A stretch of DNA of 26,078 bases from a virus, in the IMG/VR virus record IMGVR_UViG_3300031918_000132, positions 1 to 26,078 of that record. One strand, given 5' to 3'. Numbering within the stretch: the stretch's first letter is position 1; every line of letters begins with the position of its first letter. Below are positions 1 through 7,954 of the stretch, piece after piece. The notes beneath the pieces are model-generated. The model searched no databases and was not told where the DNA came from. It saw nothing but the letters and a program-made list of their open reading frames with translations. The translations under genes were made by a program, and so were the position numbers.

Positions 1-2174
1 CACGCGGCGGGCACGGCGATGATCGACTCGGTGGTCGACCACGCATCAGTGAGCGCGACCGTGGCCCCGGCGGTGCTCCCGTTCCCCTCGAGATGGAACA
101 CCATATCGGCAGCGGCATCAAGCGACCGAGCCCGGATACGCAGACGCAGGTAGCCCGCCACCCCTGGCAGCGTGTCGTCGTACAGGTTCAACCGCGGGCC
201 GGTGCTCTGGACCTTCCACGCCCACACCCGCTGCGTGGTGTTCGCGTCCCCTGCATAGGGGAACGAAGGCACGAGATGGCTGTCGTTGTTCCCGGTGGCG
301 GTGTCCTTCGGCGTCCACGACCAGCGACGAGCAGTGAGACGCTCCCCCAGCGCGTCGCCGTATCGCTGTCGATGCGACTGCGTGCCGCCGATGGCGCGCT
401 GCGGCCAGGTGAACACGAACGGATGGTCGGGGTCCTTGACGAGCATCGGGGACACGTTCACGAGGTTGAGGTTGGAGTCCGTGTACGTCCCCCCGAGGCC
501 CGCGGCCCCGATGGTCCGGTTGCCGATGACCTCGGCCCCGATGTCGCCATACGCGCCCGGCAGCGCGGCCGCGTTGACGATGGACATGGATGCCACACCC
601 ACGATGTGGACGAACGCCGGGCAGTCCTCGGACGCACCGACCGATGCGTTGACGTAGGTGGAGCAGGCATTCGCGGTGTTGATCGGGCCGTATCCGTGGA
701 TACGGGTCGCCGTGATCCCTGTGCCGGTCACGGAGAGGACCGTCGTGTCCGTGTCCAGGGCGTGGGCGTAGAGGATGGTCCCGTCCCCGATGGACCTGAC
801 GCTGACGAGGTCCGTGTGGGTCCCGTCCGTCAGCTCCACCAGCGACAGGTCGGGGAACACGATGCCCGACAGCGTTGTGCCGGAGTAGTAGAAGTAGTCC
901 GTCCCGGCCTCGCGCGTGAATGTGCCGGGGATCGCCCACCGACCCGAGCCCGTCGGTGCTCCGTCGTTCTGCTCGGTCCGGATATCGACCGCGGAGAGCG
1001 TGCAGGCTGTGACCCGGATCGGTGTGAACGTCCACCCCTCGATCTGGATGGTCTCCATCGTGTGCTGCACGCCGAACGTGCCGCTGCCGTTGAGGTCGAA
1101 CGGCAGGTGCGACCCCTGGGATCTGACGTTCCGGAAGACCGGCTTGTCGCAGCCCCACGTCTTGATCTGGGTGTCGCATCCAAAGAGCGAGACGTTCTGA
1201 AGAACGGCTTCAAAGCACTTGGTCAATGCGATCATGTGTCGACCGCTGCGCGTGATGACGCCCGCGGTCGACACCCTGTTCGCCGCGGTCGCTTCGATGG
1301 CGCAATCCTCGAAGCGGACCCCGAACACGTATGCCTGACCGGCACCATCCACCACCGTCGCACCGTCATCCAGGCCGAGGTCGAAGCCGTTGGCGTCCCC
1401 GAGGTCGAACAGGATGTTCCGGTGTTCGAACGGTCCGATCATGTAGGCGGGATCGGAGACATCCGACACCTGGACGAGATGCTTGGTCGTGTCCACCGGC
1501 CGGAACCTGATGGTGGTCGCGTAGTAGACATCGCTGCCCGCTGACTGGGCATGAGTACCACGAGCGGTCCGTTCACCCTCCCACGAATAGGAGTGTGAAA
1601 CTGTCAGGGAGTCAGTGATGAGGTAGGTTCCCGCGTCCCAGATGAGCCTCCGCGTCGTCCCCGCGGCGATCACGGCAGCCTGGACGCCAGCGGTGTTATC
1701 GGTGGTGCCATCGCGGACCGGACAGAAGTCGGCGGTGTGGATGCCGAGGGCGGTGAGTCTCTCCCCCAGGGACCTGTAGCCGCCACGCGCCAGCGCAAGC
1801 TCGGCGGAGCTCAGGGAGAAGACGGCGCCTGCGGCGTAGGTGGCAGCGAGGTTCCCGATCGCCGTGACACTGACGCCGGCGGAGACCGTGGCGACGATGC
1901 CCGATTCGCTGTTCGTGCCATCGGTGAGGAAGAACGACTCGCCGGGCGTGATGCCGGTCGTGCTGGCCAGCGGGATGACCTTCTGGCCCGAGGCGGCCGA
2001 GCCGTCGAGCGTCGTGGTGGCGCCGGAGCCAGTCACGGCGATCGTGGCATCCGCGGCGGCGCGCGCGTCGGCCTCGCGGCCCAGCGCGGCGTCGAGCTCG
2101 CCCAGTGGACGTTCGAGCTCGGTCGTGGTGAGGTCGAAGCCGAGGACGTGCGGGCTGTGATAGGTCTGGGTCAC
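1..2174 (-). CDS. Tailspike / receptor-binding protein with pectate-lyase-like beta-helix (3' end outside window)
   Basis: This open frame has no stop codon from the GTG at 2174 to the window edge, giving the first 724 residues of a longer protein. GTG is chosen because GGGGAGG lies six bases upstream, in the 15-bp gap after the distal tail gene. The N-terminus (MTQTYHSPHVLGFDLTTTEL) is followed by a beta-rich stretch, then near residues 155-161 the motif DGTTDNT followed by a short helix (VQAAVIAAG). That motif resembles the DG.TDDT entry of pectate-lyase-3 right-handed beta-helix domains used by phage tailspikes. The rest is Gly/Thr/Val-rich, as in beta-helices. Placement directly after tape measure and distal tail protein fits a baseplate or spike protein that binds or degrades a surface polysaccharide. 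Substrate and C-terminal domain cannot be seen. The fold assignment is inference from the motif and gene order. Confidence 0.75.
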   Translation of the reverse strand, partial: MTQTYHSPHVLGFDLTTTELERPLGELDAALGREADARAAADATIAVTGSGATTTLDGSAASGQKVIPLASTTGITPGESFFLTDGTNSESGIVATVSAGVSVTAIGNLAATYAAGAVFSLSSAELALARGGYRSLGERLTALGIHTADFCPVRDGTTDNTAGVQAAVIAAGTTRRLIWDAGTYLITDSLTVSHSYSWEGERTARGTHAQSAGSDVYYATTIRFRPVDTTKHLVQVSDVSDPAYMIGPFEHRNILFDLGDANGFDLGLDDGATVVDGAGQAYVFGVRFEDCAIEATAANRVSTAGVITRSGRHMIALTKCFEAVLQNVSLFGCDTQIKTWGCDKPVFRNVRSQGSHLPFDLNGSGTFGVQHTMETIQIEGWTFTPIRVTACTLSAVDIRTEQNDGAPTGSGRWAIPGTFTREAGTDYFYYSGTTLSGIVFPDLSLVELTDGTHTDLVSVRSIGDGTILYAHALDTDTTVLSVTGTGITATRIHGYGPINTANACSTYVNASVGASEDCPAFVHIVGVASMSIVNAAALPGAYGDIGAEVIGNRTIGAAGLGGTYTDSNLNLVNVSPMLVKDPDHPFVFTWPQRAIGGTQSHRQRYGDALGERLTARRWSWTPKDTATGNNDSHLVPSFPYAGDANTTQRVWAWKVQSTGPRLNLYDDTLPGVAGYLRLRIRARSLDAAADMVFHLEGNGSTAGATVALTDAWSTTESIIAVPAA

Positions 2175-2189
2175 TGGAGGCCTCCCCGG

Positions 2190-3056
2190 TCAGACATACG
2201 TGGGATGGAAGACGATCCGGACCTCGGCGGGGTGGCCGGTCACCGTCAGGGTCTCGTTGCCGCCGCGCAGGCGGAAGAACTCGCGGTTGCGGTTGGGAGT
2301 CAGCAGCGTCAGGGAGCCCCGCACGGATACGCCGGCGATCCTCGCGGTGTGGGCGCCGGCGTCGACGACCAGCGTCTGGCCGCCCGACAGCGCCGGGTAT
2401 CCGAAGCCGATGCCGTCGGCGTTGCGGACCGTGATGGCGCCGGTGCTCGGGCCATCGACATGCACGACCGCGTCGAGCGTCCCCGTGGTGCCGAGCGTCA
2501 CGTAGGCCTGGGAGAAGGGGTCGGAGGTCGGTGCCATCGTGATGGGCCCGGCCGACATGTCCGCCACGAGCCCGGTGTCGGCGCGCAGACCCATGTCGGC
2601 GCGCCACGCGGTGCCCCACGCGACACCCCGCCAGAACGGCTCGGCGTCGAGCTCGATCGAGATGCTCGGCATGATCCGGAGCGGTTCGCCCAGCAGGACC
2701 GACGCGGGCGTCGCCGCGATGGCCAGGACGGTGCCGTCCTCCAGCGTCGCCCTGAGCGTGCCGCGGCCCTCCTCGAAGGGATCCAGCGCCCGCTTCACGT
2801 CAGAGATGATCCGGACGTAGTCCCCGTTCTGATCGGGGATGATCCGCCCCTCGACGACCACCGGGCGGGCGTCGCCGATGGGCACGGCCTGGAGCCGTCC
2901 GGGACGGAACGGGACGATGTCCTGCGCGACCCGCAGGCGCGGCAGGTCGTCGAGGCCCGAGGTGATCACGCACCACAGGCCGGGGATGCTCATGAGGTCG
3001 AGCACGTCGCCCGAATGGCTCGTCCACACGAGAGCCTGGAGCATCCCCTCGGTCAT
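2190..3056 (-). CDS. Distal tail (Dit-like) protein
   Basis: This gene encodes 288 residues starting MTEGMLQALVWTSHSG. The ATG at 3056 overlaps the tape-measure stop as ATGA, which fixes the start; an upstream extension in the same frame is only a shadow of the tape-measure gene. The N-terminal third (LDDLPRLRVAQDIVPFRPGR, then two beta strands ending VEGRI) looks like the N-terminal beta-sandwich of siphovirus distal tail proteins. The C-terminal half is all-beta with regularly spaced short strands and resembles a galectin- or carbohydrate-module-like part. In siphoviruses the Dit hexamer forms the hub joining tail tube and tip and follows the tape-measure gene, as here. The call rests on order plus overall pattern; no single catalytic motif exists to confirm it. 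Confidence 0.72.
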   Translation of the reverse strand: MTEGMLQALVWTSHSGDVLDLMSIPGLWCVITSGLDDLPRLRVAQDIVPFRPGRLQAVPIGDARPVVVEGRIIPDQNGDYVRIISDVKRALDPFEEGRGTLRATLEDGTVLAIAATPASVLLGEPLRIMPSISIELDAEPFWRGVAWGTAWRADMGLRADTGLVADMSAGPITMAPTSDPFSQAYVTLGTTGTLDAVVHVDGPSTGAITVRNADGIGFGYPALSGGQTLVVDAGAHTARIAGVSVRGSLTLLTPNRNREFFRLRGGNETLTVTGHPAEVRIVFHPTYV

Positions 3057-5482
3057 GCTGGAGCACCCCCGTTGCCGAGCCGCCCGACGCGTCGCAGCGC
3101 ACGCCCGATGTCCTCGGGCGTCTCCGCGCGGATGAGCCCCTGGACGTTCACGTTGTACGTGGGGCCGTGGGTGACGCTCGACGATGAGGAGGACGCCATG
3201 CCTCCCCCGTAGGCCGACAACGCGCCCATGCTGGGCACCAGCGACACCGGCGCCGTGAGCCCGAGACCACCGAACATGTCCCCGAACGGGAGTCCAGCGG
3301 CCCCCTTCAGCATCCCGGTGCCGTAGGCCTCGATGGTGGCCTGGCCCCACTTGACGATGTCCCGCATCGGGTTCAGCGGATGGGTGGGTGGCGACGACGC
3401 GCGAAAGACCCCGCCCACGGCTCTGACCACGCCCGCGCCCGCTTCGATCGCGGCCTGCGTGGCCGCGGTCAGACCCTTCGCCCACGACATCCCCGCGCGG
3501 TTGCCCCAGGTCCACATGTCTGGGCCGAGGCCCTTGAACGGAGCCGCGACCTGCGTCGCCGTGGTCTCCGCGGCATCGACAGGGACGTGCTGGCTGGCCT
3601 TCTGGCCGCGGGCCAGGTTCTGGTTGATGCTCTTGCCGTAGTCCCAGGTCCTGTTGGTGAGCTTCTCCCACTCGGCGATGAGGACGGCGCGGACGCGCTC
3701 ACCCTCGGCGCGGACGTCGGGGTTGGTGGACCGCAGCGCCTTCGCCAGGGCCTTCCCGGTCAGGTCACCCTCGACCTGGGCCGTCCTCTTGGCGCGCTTC
3801 ATGGGGTGCTCGATGGCCCACATCAGGTCATCCATGGCGCCCTCGATGGTGGAGCGCGACCCCTGGATCTCCGATTTGAAGGACGGTGCGAGCAGGGCCA
3901 TCTCGTCAGCGGCCTTGCGCACGGCGATGCGGGTGGCGTTCGTCATCAGCGCGTCGAGCGCGTCGAAGTACGGCTGGAGCGAGACGGTCGCTTGGCCGAC
4001 CTCGGCGCCCGCGCCATACAGCTCCGCGCCGAGCGCCTGCCAGTCCACGACCGCAGCCTTGGCGGCGCTGGAGGCCTCCTTGGACTTCGCGATCAGCTCG
4101 GCCCACAGGCCCTCATCGAGGATGGAGCCCTTGACCGCCATCGGCTCGGGGGTCCAGCCGCCGGCCCTCGCGTTGCTCAGGTCGCGCAGGGCCTGGGCCA
4201 GGGCCAGCTCCTCGCGCATGGCGGCGAGGCCGGCTTTCTCGCCCTCGGTGTCCCGCGGCGTGAGCGCCACGCCGATGAATGCCAAAGGGCCGAGCCGGGC
4301 CAGCAACGCCGGCAGGGCGGCCGTGAGCCTGGACGCGAGCGCGCCCAGCATCCCGCCGCCCGCCTCGGCACCCGCGAATGTGATGCCAGCCGCAGTGCCC
4401 GCAGCCGCGATGGCCTTCGCCGCAAGTCCGACCGAGCCCGAGAACGCCTTGCCCAGAAGAGGCGCGAACAGGGTGCCCAGCGAGCCGACCGCGGTCAGCA
4501 GGGGGCCGTACGGGCCGAGCAGGTCCACGGTGCCCGAGATGAAGCCCGAGAACGCCAGCTTGATGCGGTCGACCATCGTGAGCGAGGCATCCGCGGCCTT
4601 GACGGTGGCGCCGGCCGCTTCCTCGGCGCTCACCTTGAAGTCATCCATGCCGCCGTTGGCGAGCGCGTTGGCGAGCTTCGCGCCCGCGCGGACGCCGAAC
4701 AGGTCGGCCGCCTTGGCTGCCCGCTTCAGCGGGTCCTCGGTGGCGGTGATGTCGTCGATGAGCTTCTTGAGCTCCTCGGGCGACTTGACCTTGGTGAGCG
4801 CCTTGGTCATGGCCGTCGACGCGGCCGAGGCGTCGACACCCGACGCGGCGAACAGGTTCAGCAGCCCGATGCCGTCGTCGTAGGTGAGGTTGGCCGCGCG
4901 CATGGCGGGGGCCAGGTCGGATAGCGCCGCCTGGTTCTCCTCGATCGAGCCGCCGTACTTCTGGTGCGACAGGACCAGCTTGTCCATGATGTCGCCGGAG
5001 GACGCGGCGGTCAGGCCCCAGGCGTCGAGGATGTCGTCGAAGGCGAGGACCGCGCCCGATGCGTCCTGCCCGGACGCCGTCGCGAACTTCAGGAACTGCT
5101 CCGTGGCCTTCTCGGCCTCGGTTCCCGTCAGGCCCAGATCGGTGTGGACCTTGGTCAGCGCCTGCCCGATCTCCTCGACCGACTGGACGTTGCCGCCCGC
5201 CATGTCGTTGATGGCCTTGCTCGCGCGGGCGGCCTCCTCCGCGGTCGCCCCCGTCTCTTGGCGGAAGCTGGCGGTCGCCGATTCGAGCGCCGCGAAGCGG
5301 CCGACCAGGGCGACGGTGAGGCCAGCCGCCACCGCTCCGCCGACGACCTTGACGCCCTTCTTGAAGCTGTCACCGAAGCTCTTGGCGCCGGCGTCGCCCG
5401 CCTTCGCACCACCCGCCTTGGCGTCAGCTTCAAGCTGCTCGCTCGCCCCACGAAACGCGAAGAAGATGTCGCCGATGTTCAT
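3053..5482 (-). CDS. Tail tape measure protein
   Basis: This is the longest complete gene in the window at 809 residues. It starts MNIGDIFFAFRGASEQLEAD, and its ATG overlaps the upstream stop as ATGA. The N-terminal half (about residues 60-290) has the alpha-helical pattern of the TP901-type tape measure family, with stretches such as ATASFRQETGATAEEAARAS and YGGSIEENQAALSDLAPAMR. Hydrophobic Ala/Gly/Leu-rich segments follow at roughly residues 315-405, and the C-terminus is Gly/Ser-rich (GGGMASSSSSS). Tape measures set tail length and are ejected with the DNA. At the usual rise of about 0.15 nm per residue, 809 residues would suggest a tail near 120 nm (inference). No peptidoglycan hydrolase motif is visible. 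The gene lies between the chaperones with the gp10-like protein and the distal tail gene. Confidence 0.93.
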   Translation of the reverse strand: MNIGDIFFAFRGASEQLEADAKAGGAKAGDAGAKSFGDSFKKGVKVVGGAVAAGLTVALVGRFAALESATASFRQETGATAEEAARASKAINDMAGGNVQSVEEIGQALTKVHTDLGLTGTEAEKATEQFLKFATASGQDASGAVLAFDDILDAWGLTAASSGDIMDKLVLSHQKYGGSIEENQAALSDLAPAMRAANLTYDDGIGLLNLFAASGVDASAASTAMTKALTKVKSPEELKKLIDDITATEDPLKRAAKAADLFGVRAGAKLANALANGGMDDFKVSAEEAAGATVKAADASLTMVDRIKLAFSGFISGTVDLLGPYGPLLTAVGSLGTLFAPLLGKAFSGSVGLAAKAIAAAGTAAGITFAGAEAGGGMLGALASRLTAALPALLARLGPLAFIGVALTPRDTEGEKAGLAAMREELALAQALRDLSNARAGGWTPEPMAVKGSILDEGLWAELIAKSKEASSAAKAAVVDWQALGAELYGAGAEVGQATVSLQPYFDALDALMTNATRIAVRKAADEMALLAPSFKSEIQGSRSTIEGAMDDLMWAIEHPMKRAKRTAQVEGDLTGKALAKALRSTNPDVRAEGERVRAVLIAEWEKLTNRTWDYGKSINQNLARGQKASQHVPVDAAETTATQVAAPFKGLGPDMWTWGNRAGMSWAKGLTAATQAAIEAGAGVVRAVGGVFRASSPPTHPLNPMRDIVKWGQATIEAYGTGMLKGAAGLPFGDMFGGLGLTAPVSLVPSMGALSAYGGGMASSSSSSVTHGPTYNVNVQGLIRAETPEDIGRALRRVGRLGNGGAPA

Positions 5483-5934
5483 GGCGCCTTCAGGCTGTAC
5501 TTCAGGAGCTTGCGCTGCTTCTTCTGGAGCGCCGCCGCGAAGGCCGAACGCAGGGCCGCCTCCACGGCGCCGTCGTCACCGACCACGCCCATCACGGCCG
5601 GGGTGAGGAACGGGCGCGGCGGTTGGTTCACGGTCCCCAGCTCTTGGAACCGACCAGGGAATCCGAAACCGACGGCCACGGAGACGCCTCTGCCCCGGAC
5701 CAGGAATGCCCGCGGCTTCTTGGCAGCCGGGTCTCCCCCGATGCGCTTTCCATCCACGTAGGACATGAATGCCCCGCCCTCGATCAGGCCCTCTCCGAAT
5801 GGCGCGGCATCGGGCACGTGGACCGTTCGCAGCACCTTGAACGCCAGCGACTCCAGCCCGCGGGCCATCGCCATGTCGATCTCGGCGACCGCCTCCCGGT
5901 TGATCTCGACCCTGGCCCGCCCCTTGACCGCCAT
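5479..5934 (-). CDS. HK97-gp10-like tail-completion family protein
   Basis: This gene encodes 151 residues starting MAVKGRARVEINREAVAEID. It ends with a 4-bp overlap onto the tape-measure start and lies one base after the chaperone fusion stop. It shows the signature of the HK97 gp10 family: an N-terminal amphipathic helix, a middle beta region, then FQELGTVNQPPRPFLTPA near residues 96-113 and a final basic helix. In HK97-like phages this family is a head-tail joining or tail-completion protein and is normally encoded between the stopper and the tail terminator. Here that slot (8371/8371) is empty, and the gene instead sits between the chaperones and the tape measure. The displacement is unusual but the family pattern is clear. 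A minor tail protein role is the alternative. Confidence 0.65.
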   Translation of the reverse strand: MAVKGRARVEINREAVAEIDMAMARGLESLAFKVLRTVHVPDAAPFGEGLIEGGAFMSYVDGKRIGGDPAAKKPRAFLVRGRGVSVAVGFGFPGRFQELGTVNQPPRPFLTPAVMGVVGDDGAVEAALRSAFAAALQKKQRKLLKYSLKAP

Positions 5935-5935
5935 G

Positions 5936-6723
5936 TCAGTGCGGTCCGCTCATGGGACCGTCGGGGGAGGGGCCGGCCACGTAGGCGCCCAGCTTCGCGA
6001 GGTCCGAGGCCATCTGGCTGGGATCGGAGCGAGCGCGCGCAGGCATGTGCTTGCGTCGGTCGCGCGCTCGCTTCTCCCCGTAGCCCTTCTCACGGGCCGT
6101 CATGTAGCCGTGGTAGACGCCCAGCTCGGTCACGAGGACGCCTTCCTCCGACTCGCGCCGGAGCCGTCGCTGCGCATGCGTCCAGAGGATGAGGAACTGC
6201 TCGTCGGAGAGACGGGCTTCAAGGGCGTCGGGGTCGAGTCCCCATCGGGCGAGGGCCCATTCGTAGGCCTCTCCCGGCTCGATGTCTCGCTGATCCGCTG
6301 CATCGCCAGCATGGCCGCCACGCGGAGCTGCGGCCCATATTCCTCGACCGCCGAACGGAGCAGGTCCAGAGCTTTTGGGTAGGTCGCGATCACCATCAGG
6401 CGGAAGGCCTCGTACGCCTCCGCATCGGTCGCCATGTCCTCGACCGCGTCGCGCCCGCCCAGGATGCCCGGGCGTGTCTCGCAGGCGGTGTCATACGCCA
6501 GCACGAGCGCCAGCACGGCGTCGATGGGCGCATTGGCGAGCGCGCCGATCGTCGTCGCCATGTCGGCCCCGTCGGGGATGTCGACCGCCTGCGCGATCGC
6601 CCCGATCCGAGACTTCCACTCCCGCGACTGGCGGATCTTGAGGGTGGGCACGACCAGCACGCGCCCACCCATGGTGAAGGTGAGGATGCCGGCCAGCCCG
6701 GCATCCTCGCTGCGGGGGTCCAC
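5936..6723 (-). CDS. Tail assembly chaperone, -1 frameshift fusion product (GT-like)
   Basis: This is the predicted fusion read by -1 slippage at 6373-6379. Residues 1-117 come from the zero frame, then 145 residues from the -1 frame, which is open from 6373 down to the TGA at 5936-5938, giving about 262 residues. The -1 frame clearly encodes protein: EPGEAYEWALARWGLDPDAL, then LSDEQFLILWTHAQRRLRRE, then TELGVYHGYMTAREKGYGEK and a C-terminus ending GPMSGPH. The zero frame over the same bases becomes Ser/Thr/Pro-rich. In siphoviruses the two products (gpG and gpGT of lambda) help the tape measure assemble before tube polymerisation, and the pair lies between tail tube and tape measure, as here. 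A separate ATG at 6133 could start a 65-residue product, but that would leave the well-conserved-looking upstream part of the -1 frame unexplained. Slippage location is inferred. Confidence 0.78.
6130..6723 (-). CDS. Tail assembly chaperone, zero-frame product (G-like)
   Basis: This frame encodes 197 residues starting MDPRSEDAGLAGILTFTMGG, six bases after the tail tube gene. Residues 1-140 look like a helical chaperone (REWKSRIGAIAQAVDIPDGA; VEEYGPQLRVAAMLAMQR). The last 55 or so residues become low-complexity (PTSSSSSSG, then Arg/Ser/Lys-rich), as expected when a frame continues past the point where the other frame carries the real domain. This is the major, unshifted product. In the known G/T system it is made in large excess over the fusion. 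Position between tube and tape measure supports the call. No enzymatic motif is present. Confidence 0.8.
   Translation of the reverse strand: MDPRSEDAGLAGILTFTMGGRVLVVPTLKIRQSREWKSRIGAIAQAVDIPDGADMATTIGALANAPIDAVLALVLAYDTACETRPGILGGRDAVEDMATDAEAYEAFRLMVIATYPKALDLLRSAVEEYGPQLRVAAMLAMQRISETSSRERPTNGPSPDGDSTPTPLKPVSPTSSSSSSGRMRSDGSGASRRKASS
6373..6379 (-). promoter_or_regulatory. Programmed -1 frameshift slippery heptamer C CCA AAA
   Basis: On the minus strand the heptamer CCCAAAA has exactly the X XXY YYZ phase in the chaperone frame: C, then codons CCA (Pro116) and AAA (Lys117). After slipping one base back the tRNAs re-pair on CCC and AAA, and the -1 frame is open for 145 further codons. Both CCA and AAA are unusual codons in this GC-rich genome, so the site stands out. 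A downstream stimulatory structure was not worked out. A slip further downstream, near codons 138-145, would give a smoother protein sequence, but no canonical heptamer was seen there. Confidence 0.72.
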
Positions 6724-6729
6724 GCCGGT

Positions 6730-7515
6730 CTAGTTGGCGGGGCCAAACAGTTTGAAGGGGCTCTGGGTCAGGTCCGAGCCGAGGTAGCGAGCCCCGATGG
6801 TCACCTTGATACCCGCCAGCGCGGAGTCGCCGATGGTGACCTCGGCCGACTCCGTGGTGCTGATGCCCCGCGGGATGCGCAGCTCCTGGTAGCCGCGGCC
6901 GTTCGACGCGACCAGCGCCCACTCGCGGTACTCGCTGTCCGCGATCCGGCCCATGTTGCGGGGCGCCTCGATCATGGTCCGGTAGTCGCCCGTGAGCTCG
7001 CCGACGGCCTGGCCCGAGGCGTGGTCCCAGAGCAGCGGGTCACGGAAGCCGAGGACCAGCGACGTGATGGACGTGATCGTGCGGTACTCGATGCCGCCGG
7101 CGCCTGCGATGGAGATCGGGTCGCCGACCGCCGCGTTCGTGACCGCGACGCAGGCGATGCTCGTCGACCCAGCCACGGCGGTGGCGGAGAGCGTGGTCGC
7201 CAACGGCGTGGCCGCGGCGGCGTGGGTCTCGGCGGTGATCGCGGCGCCGGGGAGGACGAGGCCCAGCTTGCTGCCCGTGATCTCCGGCATCGTGAACTCG
7301 ATCTCGGCGTTCACCTTGCGCAGCACGTCGAGGCCCATGACGGCGCCCGGGACGCCGCTGAGGTTGTCCGGCTGCCAACGCTCGGTCGTGACGCGCATCA
7401 CCGCGTCATCGAGGGTGGATCCGATGCTGGTCCAGGGGGTGAGGACCCCCACGGCGCGGTAGTACACGGCCGCTGGCCCGAGCACGTAGGTGGTTGGATC
7501 GATGACTGCGACCAC
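6730..7515 (-). CDS. Major tail tube protein
   Basis: This gene encodes 261 residues starting MVAVIDPTTYVLGPAAVYYR. The GTG at 7515 is preferred over an in-frame TTG at 7536 because GGGAG lies about 8 bases before it. Features typical of siphovirus tube proteins are an N-terminal arm, an 'initial value' segment (WTSIGSTLDDAVMRVTTE), and a C-terminal half of beta strands (LVASNGRGYQELRIPRGIST; VTIGARYLG). Residues about 85-165 carry an Ala/Thr-rich beta insertion (AVAGSTSIACVAVTNAAVGD) resembling the Ig-like or adhesion insertions seen in tube proteins. Position directly before the frameshifted chaperones strongly supports the role: hexameric rings forming the tail tube. The 94-bp gap upstream contains the palindrome GGACCCGGGTCC (7542-7553) but no clear promoter. 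Confidence 0.82.
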   Translation of the reverse strand: MVAVIDPTTYVLGPAAVYYRAVGVLTPWTSIGSTLDDAVMRVTTERWQPDNLSGVPGAVMGLDVLRKVNAEIEFTMPEITGSKLGLVLPGAAITAETHAAAATPLATTLSATAVAGSTSIACVAVTNAAVGDPISIAGAGGIEYRTITSITSLVLGFRDPLLWDHASGQAVGELTGDYRTMIEAPRNMGRIADSEYREWALVASNGRGYQELRIPRGISTTESAEVTIGDSALAGIKVTIGARYLGSDLTQSPFKLFGPAN

Positions 7516-7609
7516 TGTGTTGCTCCCTGCGAGCAAAGGGACCCGGGTCCGGCAACCGCTCGCGTCTCATGCCGGTCGGGGTTCATGCGGGGCGCCTGGC
7601 CCCTGTCAC

Positions 7610-7855
7610 TCACTCGTGGACGGGCGCCTTCCGCGGCTCCTTGGCCTTCGGCTCCGCGCTCGCGCGGACACCGGGCAGGGACAGGACATGGGGGAGATGC
7701 TGGGCGCCGACGACGTCGAAGGACTCGCCGGGCTCGATCACGTGCTTGCCGGGGGCGTCATCGCGGAACGCGACGGGATCGGGACCGCTGTTGACGAACG
7801 GGAGCGGCTGGCGCTCGAGGCGCCCCGCATCGACCTGTTCGGTCTCGTTCTTCAT
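7610..7855 (-). CDS. Small hypothetical protein between tail terminator and tail tube
   Basis: This gene encodes 81 residues starting MKNETEQVDAGRLERQPLPF. AAGGAG lies 9 bases before the ATG. It contains a predicted small beta module (GKHVIEPGESFDVVGAQHLP) and a Lys/Glu/Pro-rich tail. Short proteins at this position occur in many siphoviruses; whether it is a virion component cannot be told. It has 99 bp of non-overlapped sequence upstream and 94 bp downstream, a looser spacing than most genes here. The family was not recognised. Confidence 0.65.
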   Translation of the reverse strand: MKNETEQVDAGRLERQPLPFVNSGPDPVAFRDDAPGKHVIEPGESFDVVGAQHLPHVLSLPGVRASAEPKAKEPRKAPVHE

Positions 7856-7954
7856 TCCCTGTTCTCCTTCGCTGGCCTGATGGACGTGCCACCCGGTCTG
7901 CTCATCGCCGGTGCCTGGGCGCCGACGCGGAACTGATCCGAGTCTACACCCGGC

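Noticed and set aside
93-1544. Long plus-strand frame (483 codons) opposite the tailspike gene
   Set aside because: Arg/Gly/Asp/Val-rich composition typical of antisense GC-rich frames; the minus strand has an uninterrupted gene with a ribosome site and a recognisable motif.
1696-2619. Minus-strand frame of 307 codons rich in Arg and His
   Set aside because: Out-of-frame shadow across the boundary of the tailspike and distal tail genes.
7542-7553. 12-bp palindrome GGACCCGGGTCC before the tail tube gene
   Set aside because: Common type of GC-rich palindrome; stem is only 4 bp once a loop is allowed, and no other signal accompanies it.
7870-7920. A 17-codon frame ending ATGA at the start of the gene at 7855
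   Set aside because: The overlap is suggestive of a leader peptide, but there is no ribosome site and the sequence is too short to judge.
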